Assembly (NCBI GenBank): GCA_030706145.1
Contig: JAUZPB010000002.1
Location: 1 to 64,000, forward strand
Source: Bacteroidota bacterium
GTDB lineage: Bacteria; Bacteroidota; Ignavibacteria; Ignavibacteriales; SURF-24
Direction of reading: 5' to 3'
Length of the DNA: 64,000 nt
The stretch's first letter is position 1. Each line of letters starts with the position of its first letter. Positions 1-8,359 of this stretch are shown here, piece by piece. The notes below the pieces were generated by a model. That model saw only the letters and a list, made by a program, of their open reading frames with translations, did not search any database and had not been told where the DNA came from. Made by a program: the position numbers and the translations under genes.

Positions 1-108
1 GCAAGATACATTTATGTTAAGGCAGTAAATATAGGGCCCATACCCAAATGGCACGAAGGTGCAGGTGAAAAAGCTTGGGTTTTCACTGATGAGTTTATAG
101 TTGAATAA
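1..108 (+). CDS. C-terminal end of a family 20 glycoside hydrolase (beta-N-acetylhexosaminidase), cut by window edge
   Basis: The frame is open from base 1 and gives 35 residues to a TAA stop. The segment contains KWHEGAGEKAWVFTDEFIVE, which matches the conserved tail of Bacteroidota GH20 hexosaminidases (pattern P-x-W-H-x-G-x-G-x-x-A-W-x-F-x-D-E). Such enzymes remove terminal N-acetylhexosamine in the periplasm or at the cell surface. Only the last beta-sandwich residues are visible, so catalytic residues cannot be checked. A hairpin terminator follows 28 bases after the stop. Confidence 0.6.
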   Translation, partial: ARYIYVKAVNIGPIPKWHEGAGEKAWVFTDEFIVE

Positions 109-135
109 AATATTTGGATTTACAGTACTAAAGAT

Positions 136-165
136 AAAAGCAGCTCACAAGGCTGCTTTTGTTTT
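136..165 (+). terminator. Rho-independent terminator after the GH20 gene
   Basis: AAAAGCAGC and GCTGCTTTT form a 9-bp stem around a 7-base loop, followed by GTTTT. It lies just downstream of the stop at 108, as expected for an intrinsic terminator. Confidence 0.75.
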
Positions 166-196
166 ATTGTCCAAGAATTATCAAGCATATAGCATT

Positions 197-295
197 CTGA
201 TAATAAGCTTCTGATAATAAGCTTTTTCATGTTCATTGCATAAGCAAAAAGATATTTATAAATTACTCCCTGATTTTTCAACCTGATTTTTCAAC
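197..295. repeat. Two short perfect tandem duplications in the esterase leader
   Basis: CTGATAATAAGCTT occurs twice in tandem at 197-210 and 211-224. CTGATTTTTCAAC occurs twice in tandem at 270-282 and 283-295. Both sit between the upstream terminator and the esterase start at 311, so they lie in its promoter or leader. Replication slippage is the simplest origin. Confidence 0.7.
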
Positions 296-310
296 TAAAA
301 AAGGATTAAA

Positions 311-1060
311 ATGAGATCTGTGAGACCCTGTCTGCCAGTCGTTTTACTCTTAGCTCTATTTATGGTTGGATGTTCTACTTCCGGAATAACAGAAACAAAT
401 CCCGGGCAGCATCCAATTGTTTATACAAAAGAATATAAAAAGACTGTTTCGACAAATTGTCTTTTCTATCTGCCAAAAGACTATGGCAAGGAAAAGAAAC
501 AATGGCCCCTTGTATTATTTCTCCATGGTGCAGGAGAAAGAGGGAGTGATATAAGTCTTGTTTCAAAGCATGGACCACCAATGCTTGCAAGTGAAGGAAA
601 GGACCTGCCATTTATACTTATCTCGCCTCAGTGTCCTGAGAACTTGTACTGGGGTATGGACAGTGAGATTGAAATTCTGGATGCTCTGTTAAAAGATGTT
701 CAAAGCAATTATGATGTTGATCCTAACCGTATATATATCACTGGTTTAAGTATGGGAGGTTTTGGCACATGGGAAATGCTTGCAAGGTATCCAAATAGGT
801 TTGCAGCTGCTATTCCTATTTGTGGTGGAGGCGATTCCACAAAAGCATACATTTTTAAGGATGTTCCAATATGGGTTTTCCATGGAGCAAAGGATAATAT
901 TGTCCCGCTATCTCAGAGTCAATCGATGGTAAATGCCTTAAAGGCATGTGGAGGGAATCCAAAGTTTACTATTTATCCAAATGCAGAGCATAACTCATGG
1001 GCAGAGACTTATAATAATCCTGAAGTCTTTGACTGGCTATTAAAGCAAAGTAAGAAGTAG
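311..1060 (+). CDS. Lipoprotein alpha/beta-hydrolase, PHB depolymerase/feruloyl-esterase-like
   Basis: This is a 249-residue esterase with a lipoprotein signal peptide: a hydrophobic stretch ends in VGCS, giving lipid-anchored Cys21. The alpha/beta-hydrolase fold is shown by LFLHGAGERG (oxyanion region, about 70-78) and by the nucleophile elbow GLSMGG with Ser147. Asp195 in HGAKDNIVP and His227 in AEHNSW complete the triad. The family includes polysaccharide-linked carboxyl esterases, and the upstream GH20 gene fits glycan processing outside the cytoplasm, but the substrate is an inference. It appears monocistronic and converges with the sugar operon. Confidence 0.8.
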   Translation: MRSVRPCLPVVLLLALFMVGCSTSGITETNPGQHPIVYTKEYKKTVSTNCLFYLPKDYGKEKKQWPLVLFLHGAGERGSDISLVSKHGPPMLASEGKDLPFILISPQCPENLYWGMDSEIEILDALLKDVQSNYDVDPNRIYITGLSMGGFGTWEMLARYPNRFAAAIPICGGGDSTKAYIFKDVPIWVFHGAKDNIVPLSQSQSMVNALKACGGNPKFTIYPNAEHNSWAETYNNPEVFDWLLKQSKK

Positions 1061-1076
1061 TATTAAAAGCTTAATG

Positions 1077-1118
1077 GGCAGTCTCGCACTGCAAAGATTT
1101 TTTTAGCGCGCGACTGCC
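1077..1118. terminator. Inverted repeat between convergent genes, possible bidirectional terminator
   Basis: GGCAGTCTCGC and GCGCGACTGCC pair over 11 positions with one mismatch, around a loop holding a run of seven T. It sits in the 67-base gap between the esterase and the convergent nucleotidyltransferase gene. No T tract follows the stem on either strand, so termination is only a suggestion. Confidence 0.4.
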
Positions 1119-1127
1119 TGATGAATA

Positions 1128-2273
1128 TTAAATATCTCTTCTACGAATCTTGATCTGCATTGCACCTTTGATGGGTTTATCGGCCACAAGGATGAGATAA
1201 CCACCACCGCCTGCGCCTGAAAGTTTCCAGCCAAGGGCTTTCTTTTGATATTTCTGTATTACCTTTATTATTGCTTCATCGATCATATTAGGGAACATTG
1301 CTATCTGGGCTTCAAATGAGGCCTTTATGAATTTGCCAAAATCAGGCAAGTTCATCTGAACAATAGCTTCCCAGCATTTTTTTGCTGCATCAGCCAGCCG
1401 TTCAGCGTTCTGCTTATTTATGCATGTATTATCAAGGACATCATAACTAGAGACCCTAGGGCCAAGAGTGATCAGATAAAGGTGTGATTCTATCCATGAA
1501 AGTATCTGTTCTGTGTGAACAGAAGAAATATTTACAGGCCAATACTGGCCCGTATAATCAAGCCTATTGAGACCCGGCATAACAATACCGATAGAATCTT
1601 GGGAACCGGCAATTATCTTTGTACCTGGAGGGTTTTCATAGCTAAAAAGTATTTTTGCCAGCTGCTCTTTATTACCCTCCGGAACATCAGTCATCCATAG
1701 TTCAATTGCCTTTCTTCTAGTGCTTGAAGCCATACCGCTACGTTCGTTGAATTCAAATGTAGGTTCAATCGATACAGTTATGACTGGGCCCGAGCCATAG
1801 CTGCCAACATATGGCTGATCTAACCATCCTCCGGCCAAATCAATACGATAAGGCATAGTACATTCTTTTCTTAAAGATGTAGTTGAGCGTACAGGCAGGT
1901 CAGCATGCGGGATTCTCTTTAAGACAAGATATTCATAGCCATATTTTGCAGCCAATTCTTCTTTAGCAGGCGAGTTACCGTCTTCATTTACGACAAATAT
2001 GTCAGGCTTTACTAATTGTAATTCATTTTCAAAATCAATTATGTCCCAACCTGAATTTATATAGCATTTTTCCACACAAGCCAGGGCTTCAATCATATAT
2101 TTTCTTTCATCCTGAGTATTTACAGGATAACGCCCTTTCAAGTTATAAACATTTGCATCCGAACCAATTCCAACGTACAGATCTCCGTAGGACGAAGCTT
2201 CCTTAAGGAAAGCGACATGTCCACTGTGGAGCATATCAAAGCAACCAGTAACAAAGACTTTCTTATTTACCAT
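1128..2273 (-). CDS. Fused cytidylyltransferase-like / GHMP kinase-like protein
   Basis: The 381-residue product has two parts. Residues 1 to about 130 are a nucleotidyltransferase of the glycerol-3-phosphate cytidylyltransferase/RfaE-C fold, with GCFDMLHSGH carrying the HxGH motif (His16, His19). Residues about 138-381 resemble a short GHMP kinase: an N-terminal strand MPYRIDLAGGWLDQP, a glycine/serine motif GMASSTRR, and the C-terminal glycine loop SGAGGGGY. It is the last gene of the fucose-type operon, 34 bases after the mutarotase. The layout recalls Bacteroides FKP, which joins fucokinase to GDP-fucose pyrophosphorylase, but FKP is about 950 residues and uses a different nucleotidyltransferase. 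The substrate is therefore open. Confidence 0.7.
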   Translation of the reverse strand: MVNKKVFVTGCFDMLHSGHVAFLKEASSYGDLYVGIGSDANVYNLKGRYPVNTQDERKYMIEALACVEKCYINSGWDIIDFENELQLVKPDIFVVNEDGNSPAKEELAAKYGYEYLVLKRIPHADLPVRSTTSLRKECTMPYRIDLAGGWLDQPYVGSYGSGPVITVSIEPTFEFNERSGMASSTRRKAIELWMTDVPEGNKEQLAKILFSYENPPGTKIIAGSQDSIGIVMPGLNRLDYTGQYWPVNISSVHTEQILSWIESHLYLITLGPRVSSYDVLDNTCINKQNAERLADAAKKCWEAIVQMNLPDFGKFIKASFEAQIAMFPNMIDEAIIKVIQKYQKKALGWKLSGAGGGGYLILVADKPIKGAMQIKIRRRDI

Positions 2274-2307
2274 AGAACTCTCTTAATAATAAAACAATCA
2301 GTTATAT

Positions 2308-2955
2308 TTAATTTGTGTGGAATACCTCTTTCATCTGCTGCCAAGGTCCATCAGTTTTTTGTACCATATATTGCCTTAGTTCCTTTTGGAAAGAGACGAA
2401 CTTATCATTTCCACTGATACTATTAAATGATTTTTCAATATCATTGCCAGTATACTCATAGTAGAAATAAAGCTTTCCATCTTTAAGGAAGATATTCAGA
2501 TTCTGAAAATACTCTTGATTAAAAACATCCTCCAGATCCTGTGGGTAGTTTTTAAGGATATCTATAATATTTTCTTCTTTACCAGGAGTAATTTCAGCTA
2601 CCTGGCCAATGCGCTCTTTAGTTATGGCAGGAGAATTTTCAAGGCAAAGTATCTGATCCATCTCGGCCCACCACTCGCCGGGCTTTCTAGTTGGAAGAGG
2701 TTCCTGCATAGGGTCGGTTAGTTTCCACCAATCTTTAGTTACAGAATCAGCAATAGACTTCATATCTGCATCGAAATCCTGTCCAACATATTCATAGTAC
2801 GAAAATAGGATTCCATCAAGAAGAAATATTGAGTAGTTCCTTATGTTTGATTTTCTAATCCTGTCTAAAACACCAGGGAAAGTATTTCTATGAAGGATAA
2901 TATATCTTTCTTCATATTCAGGTCTTACTTTGATCAGGCTTCCAACGCGTTTCAT
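2308..2955 (-). CDS. Duplicated L-rhamnose/L-fucose mutarotase-family protein
   Basis: The product has two copies of the RhaM/DUF718 dimeric alpha-beta barrel domain, roughly residues 1-105 and 115-215. The copies share the patterns LDGILFSYYEY and KDGKLYFYYEY. The family interconverts anomers of 6-deoxy sugars, which fits an operon with fucose isomerase, kinase and aldolase. I start it at the ATG at 2955 because AGGAG lies 11-12 bases upstream. A longer GTG-initiated frame reaches 3075 but has no coherent N terminus. A signal peptide is encoded just upstream in another frame (2952-3068) and overlaps this start by four bases (ATGA), so the gene may be frameshifted or translationally coupled. 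Confidence 0.75.
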   Translation of the reverse strand: MKRVGSLIKVRPEYEERYIILHRNTFPGVLDRIRKSNIRNYSIFLLDGILFSYYEYVGQDFDADMKSIADSVTKDWWKLTDPMQEPLPTRKPGEWWAEMDQILCLENSPAITKERIGQVAEITPGKEENIIDILKNYPQDLEDVFNQEYFQNLNIFLKDGKLYFYYEYTGNDIEKSFNSISGNDKFVSFQKELRQYMVQKTDGPWQQMKEVFHTN

Positions 2956-3068
2956 AACCTTTTCTTCTCCTGTTTTTGAGTATCCTGTTTTTCTCCAAAA
3001 GAGAGAGTTGTAAATAAAAACAACAGAGCAAATAAAAGCAATACTTTTTTTACCGGATATTGGCTCAT
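2952..3068 (-). CDS. 38-residue signal-peptide ORF overlapping the mutarotase start
   Basis: ATG at 3068 follows a good Shine-Dalgarno site (AAAAGGGG, about 6 bases away). It opens a 38-residue frame beginning MSQYPVKKVLLLFALLF, with a Sec-type core ending TTLSFG, then a charged tail. Its TGA stop overlaps the ATG of the mutarotase frame as ATGA. The peptide has no other domain. Most likely it is the original signal peptide of an exported mutarotase separated by a one- or two-base indel, natural or from assembly. A coupled leader peptide is the alternative. Confidence 0.55.
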   Translation of the reverse strand: MSQYPVKKVLLLFALLFLFTTLSFGEKQDTQKQEKKRL

Positions 3069-3127
3069 AAGGCACCCCTTTTATTTTATATTTTAAGAAA
3101 GACTTGTTTTAGAACAGAATAAAATAA

Positions 3128-3163
3128 GATTGATCTTTTGACCGGCCGGTCAAAAGATCAATC
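3128..3163. promoter_or_regulatory. Perfect 36-bp palindrome inside the fucose-type operon
   Basis: The arm GATTGATCTTTTGACCGG is followed immediately by its exact reverse complement, giving 18-bp arms with no spacer. It lies between the fucose isomerase stop (3180) and the signal-peptide/mutarotase start (3068). The core TTGACCGGCCGGTCAA looks like a dimeric TetR-type operator. As RNA it would be a very stable hairpin without a U tract, so mRNA processing or attenuation is the other reading. Confidence 0.6.
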
Positions 3164-3179
3164 AACGAGAAGGATTTAA

Positions 3180-4982
3180 TTATTTACCATAGAGTGGACC
3201 AAAATTCATACAGGCTCTATAATCAGCGCCCTCAAGATCCTTTGTTCCAAAAGCTCTCCAAGCACTCGGACGGAAGATCTTGTCTTCAGGGACATTATGC
3301 ATACTGACAGGAATCCTTAAGATTGAAGCAAGTGCAATGAGCTTATCTCCAATATGGCCATAACTTATTGCGCCATGATTAGCTCCCCAGTTTGCCATTA
3401 CAGAGTAGACGTCAGTAAATGCGTCTTTCCCATTAAGAACAGGAGCAAACCATGTTGTAGGCCAAGTAGGGTCTGTTCTTCTCTGCAGCAAGTTATCGAC
3501 TTCAGAAGGTAAGCTAACCGTATAACCTTCGGCCAATTGAAGAACTGGTCCTAAGCCTCTGATAAGATTAATGCGGCTCATAGTAACAGGCATTCCGCCT
3601 TCAGTTAAAAACTGAGAAGAAAAACCGCCGCCTCTAAAATATTCTCTTGAAGCAGCACACCATTTTGTAGCCTCTAAGCAGTCGGCAGCTTCTTTATCTG
3701 TAATTTCCCAGAATGGTTTCATTGCGGCTTTACCATCAAGGCGTTGTTTTCCAGTACCATCAAGTGTAGTAGCACCTGAGTTAATCAGATGAATAATTCC
3801 ATTTGCAGCCATTCCTTCCAAGTCATATCCTGCGACTCTCTTTACAGCAGCTGGACTCCAGTAAGTGCGGACATCAGAAAAGATCTGAGCAGTATTTGTC
3901 AAGAGGTGACCAAATAACATAGCCACACCATTAAGACTATCATTTTCAGTAGCTACAATGTATGGTTCCCTGATGCCATTCCAGTCAAATGAAGAGTTCA
4001 GAATTGCCTCTAGAAAATCACCATTTGGGAAATGATCCGTCCACTGACGTTGACCCTGGAAGCCTGATAAAATAGCATTATGTCCTAAGGCTTCCTCCCC
4101 GAAGCCCAATTCAGCAAGTCTTGGATTTCCAACCATAAGATCGCGGGCTATAATAGCCATTTTAACTACCATTTCCCATTCCTGATCTTTTCTTTCTCTA
4201 GAGGATTTGTTTTTATTTGTATCTTCGCCTTCCTTGCAGTGTTCTTTTGTCCATGCAAGTGCTTTTTCATATTCAGCTTCGTCATAAATTTTTTCATCGA
4301 TTCTGCGTACAAATTCAGTCATATCAACCGATTCATTTCTCATTCCAAGATAATTCCTAAAGAAATTCGGGTCCACAACTGATCCTGCAATTCCCATTGA
4401 AACAGATCCCATTGAAAGGTAAGATTTTCCCTTTATCTGAGCAGCAGCCAAAGCAGCTGTAGTAAAAAGAAGCAATTTTTCCTTTACATCATCAGGGATT
4501 TCCGAATCGTTAGCATCCTGAACATCTTTCCCATAAATACCAAAAGCAGGCAAACCAGCCTGAGAATATCCAGCAAGTGCAGCTGCAAGATAAACTGCGC
4601 CAGGTCTTTCGGTACCATTAAATCCCCAGACAGCCTTCGGGATGAGAGGATCTGAATCCATTACTTCTGTTCCATAGCACCAGCATGGTGTAACAGTCAA
4701 AGACACACCCACTCCCTCGCGTGCAAATTTTTCGGTACATGCAGCTGCCTCTGCTACTCCGCCAATACAGCTATCAGCAATTACACACTCAACGCTTTTG
4801 CCATTAGAATAATGTAGATTCTCTCTTAAAAACCTTGCTGCATTTTTAGCCATTTGCATTGTCTGATTTTCAAGAGACTCCCGAACACCTTTTCTTCTTC
4901 CATCAATAACAGGACGGATGCCAATTTTGGGAAGGCTTCCCTGCAGCCTGTTAAGGTTAGGTTTTGAACTCGCGTTTTCCAT
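3180..4982 (-). CDS. fucI: L-fucose isomerase
   Basis: This 600-residue protein matches the FucI family (about 590 residues), a manganese enzyme converting L-fucose to L-fuculose and often D-arabinose to D-ribulose. Family blocks are visible: [39 protein letters not shown] (Asp348), the late [17 protein letters not shown], and the C-terminal [19 protein letters not shown]. It is full length. It lies 15 bases after the aldolase gene in the direction of transcription, so the two are almost certainly co-transcribed. The following gap of about 110 bases to the mutarotase contains a long palindrome. Confidence 0.92.
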   Translation of the reverse strand: MENASSKPNLNRLQGSLPKIGIRPVIDGRRKGVRESLENQTMQMAKNAARFLRENLHYSNGKSVECVIADSCIGGVAEAAACTEKFAREGVGVSLTVTPCWCYGTEVMDSDPLIPKAVWGFNGTERPGAVYLAAALAGYSQAGLPAFGIYGKDVQDANDSEIPDDVKEKLLLFTTAALAAAQIKGKSYLSMGSVSMGIAGSVVDPNFFRNYLGMRNESVDMTEFVRRIDEKIYDEAEYEKALAWTKEHCKEGEDTNKNKSSRERKDQEWEMVVKMAIIARDLMVGNPRLAELGFGEEALGHNAILSGFQGQRQWTDHFPNGDFLEAILNSSFDWNGIREPYIVATENDSLNGVAMLFGHLLTNTAQIFSDVRTYWSPAAVKRVAGYDLEGMAANGIIHLINSGATTLDGTGKQRLDGKAAMKPFWEITDKEAADCLEATKWCAASREYFRGGGFSSQFLTEGGMPVTMSRINLIRGLGPVLQLAEGYTVSLPSEVDNLLQRRTDPTWPTTWFAPVLNGKDAFTDVYSVMANWGANHGAISYGHIGDKLIALASILRIPVSMHNVPEDKIFRPSAWRAFGTKDLEGADYRACMNFGPLYGK

Positions 4983-4997
4983 TATTACTCCCCCAAT

Positions 4998-5690
4998 TTA
5001 TTTTCCACCATTGGATAATTTAGTTTTCTTCAGACCAAGATCCAGTCTTACTCCAAATTTTTGTCTTAAGTTTATTAACTGATCAGTCTGTTTTTTATTT
5101 AATGTCTTTACTTGTCCAAGTTGTTTTGCAATAAACTGTATTTTAGCAGCATGCTCTAATGTTTCCATTTTATGGTAAGCATTAATTACACTGTTGCCGA
5201 CAGTAAGAGCGCCATGATTAGCAAGAAGGAAAGCATCAAAATCTTTAATATATTCTGCAATACTTCCATAGAGTTCATCTGTTCCTGTTGTGCCATATTT
5301 AACAAGCGGAACCGTACCTAAGGCTATAATGACCTCTGGAAGGACCATCTTATTTAAAGGAATGCCTGCTACGGCAAAGCCAGTTGCATAGGGTGGATGT
5401 GAGTGGCAAACGCTATTAACATCAGGCCTGCTCTTATAGATCTGAAGATGCATAAAAGTCTCAGAAGAAGGCTTTTTGCTTCCTTTAATAAGCTTTCCAT
5501 CCATGTCAACAATAATAAGGTCAGAGGCTTTCAAAAAGCCCTTGCTCATTCCAGTAGGTGTTATAAGAACACTTTTAGAATCGATACGGGCGCTGATATT
5601 ACCATCATTTGAGGCGACATAACCTCTATCATAAGTCCTTTTGCATGCTTCAAGTATATCTTTTATTAAAGATGTGATATTCTGTTTCAA
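4998..5690 (-). CDS. fucA: L-fuculose-1-phosphate aldolase (class II aldolase/adducin family)
   Basis: The 230-residue class II aldolase has the zinc set Glu77, His96, His98 and His159 in SSETFMHLQ, VCHSHPPYATG and ANHGALTVG. The spacing equals that of E. coli FucA (Glu73, His92, His94, His155), shifted by four. It would cleave L-fuculose-1-phosphate to dihydroxyacetone phosphate and L-lactaldehyde. The neighbouring isomerase and kinase support fuculose over other sugars. No lactaldehyde reductase or dehydrogenase lies in this window. Confidence 0.88.
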   Translation of the reverse strand: MKQNITSLIKDILEACKRTYDRGYVASNDGNISARIDSKSVLITPTGMSKGFLKASDLIIVDMDGKLIKGSKKPSSETFMHLQIYKSRPDVNSVCHSHPPYATGFAVAGIPLNKMVLPEVIIALGTVPLVKYGTTGTDELYGSIAEYIKDFDAFLLANHGALTVGNSVINAYHKMETLEHAAKIQFIAKQLGQVKTLNKKQTDQLINLRQKFGVRLDLGLKKTKLSNGGK

Positions 5691-5762
5691 TTAAGTTTCT
5701 CCTTATAATTAAATATTTTCATTTCAGTTTATTTTCACTTCAGTTTTTATTTTCATTCCCCG

Positions 5763-7256
5763 TTAAATCTTCTTTTGAATAGTAACTCTTAAAAATTGCT
5801 CTTCATTCTGATCGAAGTATTTAGTATTTACAGGTTCATATTCTTTAACTTCAAAGGAATTTGCAACAATTTTACGCCAATGCTTTCTGTCAGGAATTAC
5901 ACCCGAAGCAATTGCCTGAACACCAACGTTTCCAATTATTGCCCCTTCAACAGGTCCCGTTACAACTTTTCGGTTAATTGCATCAGTTGTATATTGGTTT
6001 AGAAGAGTATTTTGTATGCCACCTCCTACAGCATGAAGGACATCGACAGGCTTTTGTGTTACCTCTTCAATTTGTTTTATTGTTCTTCTGTAACAAAATC
6101 CAAGACTTTCCAGTATAACGCCAATAATAAAGCCCGGATTCGTCTTAAATTTCTGTCCTGAATTTTTCAAATAATCCACGACCTTTTCAGGCATATTTCC
6201 GGGTTTTAGAAATTCTGAAGAATTAAGGTCTACCCATGCGCCAGTCAGCCCCTCTTCCCTTGTTAGTATTTCAAGCTCAGCATAAGAATAGTTTTTCCCT
6301 TCTTGTGACCAGGCCCTGCGGCATTCCTGGACGGGCCAAAGTCCAATAATATTCTTTAGAAATCGAATTGTATTATTATATCCGCCCTCATTTGTAAAAT
6401 TGTATTTAAGAGCATTTTCGTCTAAGATTGGTTTATCCAGTTCAACTCCCATTAAAGACCATGTTCCTGAACTTAAAAAGGCCCAGTTATTTTGCGTATA
6501 AGGAATTGAAACAACAGCAGAGGCCGTATCGTGTCCTGTACAAGCAAATATGGGCACATTTGGATTTATACCTGTAAGCTTTGCTACTGATGGGTCAATA
6601 GGGCCAAGCTTTGTTCCTGGTTCAACCACCCGAGGGAAAATATGTCTAGGCAATTCAAAAGCATCAATTAAATCCCAAGCCCAGTTTCTTGTAAGCGGAT
6701 CAATAAGATTAGTAGTTGAAGCGATTGAATATTCAGAGACTATTTTACCTGAGAGAGTGAAGTTGATATAATCAGGCATCAAGAGCATTTTGTCAGCTCT
6801 CTTAAGTAAATTTAGGTTTTCTTTTTTTTCAGCCAGCAGCTGAAAAAGCGTGTTATACTGAGCAAATTGAATTCCAGTGCGGCAATAAATATTCTCACGT
6901 TTAACAAGCTTAAAGGCTTCATCAATCATACCATCTGTACGATCATCCCTATAGTGATAAGGAAGGTCAGCGATACTATTGTCTTGATTTAAGAGTACAT
7001 AATCTACCCCCCAGGTATCAACAGAAATGCCGTCATAATCGGCCCCGAATTCTTTTACTGCTTTTGTTAATCCCTGCAATATTTCACTGTTTATGGCATG
7101 TATATCCCAATGAAAACCAGTTTCATTCTTAATATTATGTGTTGAAAAGCGGTATACTTCATTAAGGGTAAGCTTATCATCTGACAAGCTTGCAACCATG
7201 CAGCGTCCGCTTTCGGCTCCCAGATCGAATCCTAAAAATCTCCAGTTATTTTTCAT
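5763..7256 (-). CDS. FGGY-family carbohydrate kinase, rhamnulokinase-like, probably L-fuculokinase
   Basis: The 497-residue protein has the FGGY fold in two lobes. The N-terminal phosphate loop is DLGAESGRCMVASL, the sugar-site segment is DTWGVDYVLL, and the catalytic base is Asp243 in TGHDTASAV. GTWSLMGVEL and a late glycine motif (HAVGGGIQNTLLNQ) are typical of RhaB-type kinases. Sequence type suggests rhamnulokinase, but the neighbours are a fucose isomerase and a fuculose-phosphate aldolase rather than RhaA and RhaD. I therefore infer phosphorylation of L-fuculose at O1. It is second in the operon, after the regulator. Confidence 0.82.
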   Translation of the reverse strand: MKNNWRFLGFDLGAESGRCMVASLSDDKLTLNEVYRFSTHNIKNETGFHWDIHAINSEILQGLTKAVKEFGADYDGISVDTWGVDYVLLNQDNSIADLPYHYRDDRTDGMIDEAFKLVKRENIYCRTGIQFAQYNTLFQLLAEKKENLNLLKRADKMLLMPDYINFTLSGKIVSEYSIASTTNLIDPLTRNWAWDLIDAFELPRHIFPRVVEPGTKLGPIDPSVAKLTGINPNVPIFACTGHDTASAVVSIPYTQNNWAFLSSGTWSLMGVELDKPILDENALKYNFTNEGGYNNTIRFLKNIIGLWPVQECRRAWSQEGKNYSYAELEILTREEGLTGAWVDLNSSEFLKPGNMPEKVVDYLKNSGQKFKTNPGFIIGVILESLGFCYRRTIKQIEEVTQKPVDVLHAVGGGIQNTLLNQYTTDAINRKVVTGPVEGAIIGNVGVQAIASGVIPDRKHWRKIVANSFEVKEYEPVNTKYFDQNEEQFLRVTIQKKI

Positions 7257-7315
7257 TTTGATCCAAATATTGTTTTTGATTTAGATTCTTTATTTTCAGG
7301 CATAGAAGTGCATGT

Positions 7316-8089
7316 CTATTTTGCAATAATTACTTCGACTCCCAGCTTCACAAGCTTATCAACTTCTTTTTCAGGAGCAGTTGCATCAGTTATTATTCTT
7401 GATACCTGGTTTATTTCGGCAAAAGCAGCTAAGCCAGTCTGTCTGAACTTACTTCCATCAAGAAGCACAGTGATTTCCTTAATTCGGCTAATTATAGATT
7501 TTTTTAATTCTATTTCCTGCAGATGAGTATCGGTAAAACCATTTTCAATAGAAATTCCGCAAGCGCCAAGGAATGCTTTCTGTATGATAAGTTCATTAAA
7601 GAAACTGCTTGCTGCAAGACCTGTGATTGATCCTGTAGTATGCCTTAATGATCCGCCTGGAAGCAAAACATTAAAGTCACTATGTCCCATAAGTTCAATT
7701 GCAGTCCATATTCCAGTTGGAATAACAGTCACGTCTTTTAGTTCTTGTTTTTTTCTCATTGCATGAGCAAGAGCAAGGACGGTTGTACTCGAGTCAAGCA
7801 GTACAGAATCCTCTGAGCAGATAAATTTAGAGGCAGCTTCACCAATCTTATGCTTGTTATATAAATTAATGCTTTTACGCATTTGAAAGGAGTACTCCTG
7901 TCTTATGCGTTCTTCAACAAGGCGGGCACCGCCATGAGTTCTGATGATTTTGCCGCGCTTAGCCAGGGTATTCAGGTCAGATCTTATGGTTACAACACTT
8001 ACATTAAGATGTAAGCTAAGTTCTTCAACAGTTGCGCTTTCCTTACTAGAAAGCATTTCAAGTATCTTTTCGTGTCGGCTATTATTCAT
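7316..8089 (-). CDS. DeoR-family transcriptional regulator of the fucose-type operon
   Basis: The 257-residue protein opens with a winged helix: RHEKILEML, then VEELSLHLNVSVVTIRSDL (recognition helix) and the wing KIIRTHGGARLV. The rest is the DeoR sugar-phosphate-sensing domain, with DSSTTVLALAHAM and a C-terminal LLDGSKF. Such proteins usually repress a sugar operon until a phosphorylated intermediate binds. It is the first gene of the operon, 59 bases before the kinase, and probably controls itself and the downstream genes. A phased repeat at 8165-8192 is a candidate operator. Confidence 0.85.
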   Translation of the reverse strand: MNNSRHEKILEMLSSKESATVEELSLHLNVSVVTIRSDLNTLAKRGKIIRTHGGARLVEERIRQEYSFQMRKSINLYNKHKIGEAASKFICSEDSVLLDSSTTVLALAHAMRKKQELKDVTVIPTGIWTAIELMGHSDFNVLLPGGSLRHTTGSITGLAASSFFNELIIQKAFLGACGISIENGFTDTHLQEIELKKSIISRIKEITVLLDGSKFRQTGLAAFAEINQVSRIITDATAPEKEVDKLVKLGVEVIIAK

Positions 8090-8164
8090 ATTAATAAATT
8101 TGTTGTTTTTTCTTTGTCAAAATTAAAAAATAGTAAGATATTAGCAAGTAATATTTTCTTATTC

Positions 8165-8192
8165 TTTCGTTATTTTTACGTTTTTCTTCGTT
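8165..8192 (-). promoter_or_regulatory. Candidate DeoR operator: three phased TxCGTT repeats
   Basis: TTTCGTT, TTACGTT and CTTCGTT occur in the same orientation with their CG steps at 8168, 8179 and 8189, about one helical turn apart. They lie 75-100 bases upstream of the DeoR-type regulator. DeoR-family proteins often bind short repeats on one DNA face. The surrounding DNA is very AT-rich, so chance similarity remains possible. Confidence 0.4.
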
Positions 8193-8281
8193 TTATTTTA
8201 TACCAAAGGCAAATAGTTTTAAGTTATTGTTATTTAAGGATCTATATTTTATGAAAAAGAGAGATGAACTTTGAGTTAATT

Positions 8282-8296
8282 GTGTATTTTATACAC
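8282..8296. promoter_or_regulatory. 15-bp palindrome upstream of the Nudix-type regulator
   Basis: GTGTATTTTATACAC has perfect 6-bp arms around three T. It lies 64 bases upstream of the regulator's ATG at 8360 and matches two sites in front of the symporter gene (9297-9344). Autoregulation is the natural reading. Confidence 0.65.
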
Positions 8297-8359
8297 TTTT
8301 TACTTAATTTTCGTAGGCTAATAATTTCAAATATCAATTTATATTTTTTGGAAGTCCAT

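Noticed and set aside
2956-3075. GTG-initiated N-terminal extension of the mutarotase
   Set aside because: It encodes no coherent signal peptide in that frame, while another frame of the same DNA does, and a strong ribosome site precedes ATG 2955.
8264-8359. N-terminal extension of the Nudix-type regulator
   Set aside because: It would translate through the operator-like palindrome, is AT-rich without family similarity, and ATG 8360 has a ribosome site.
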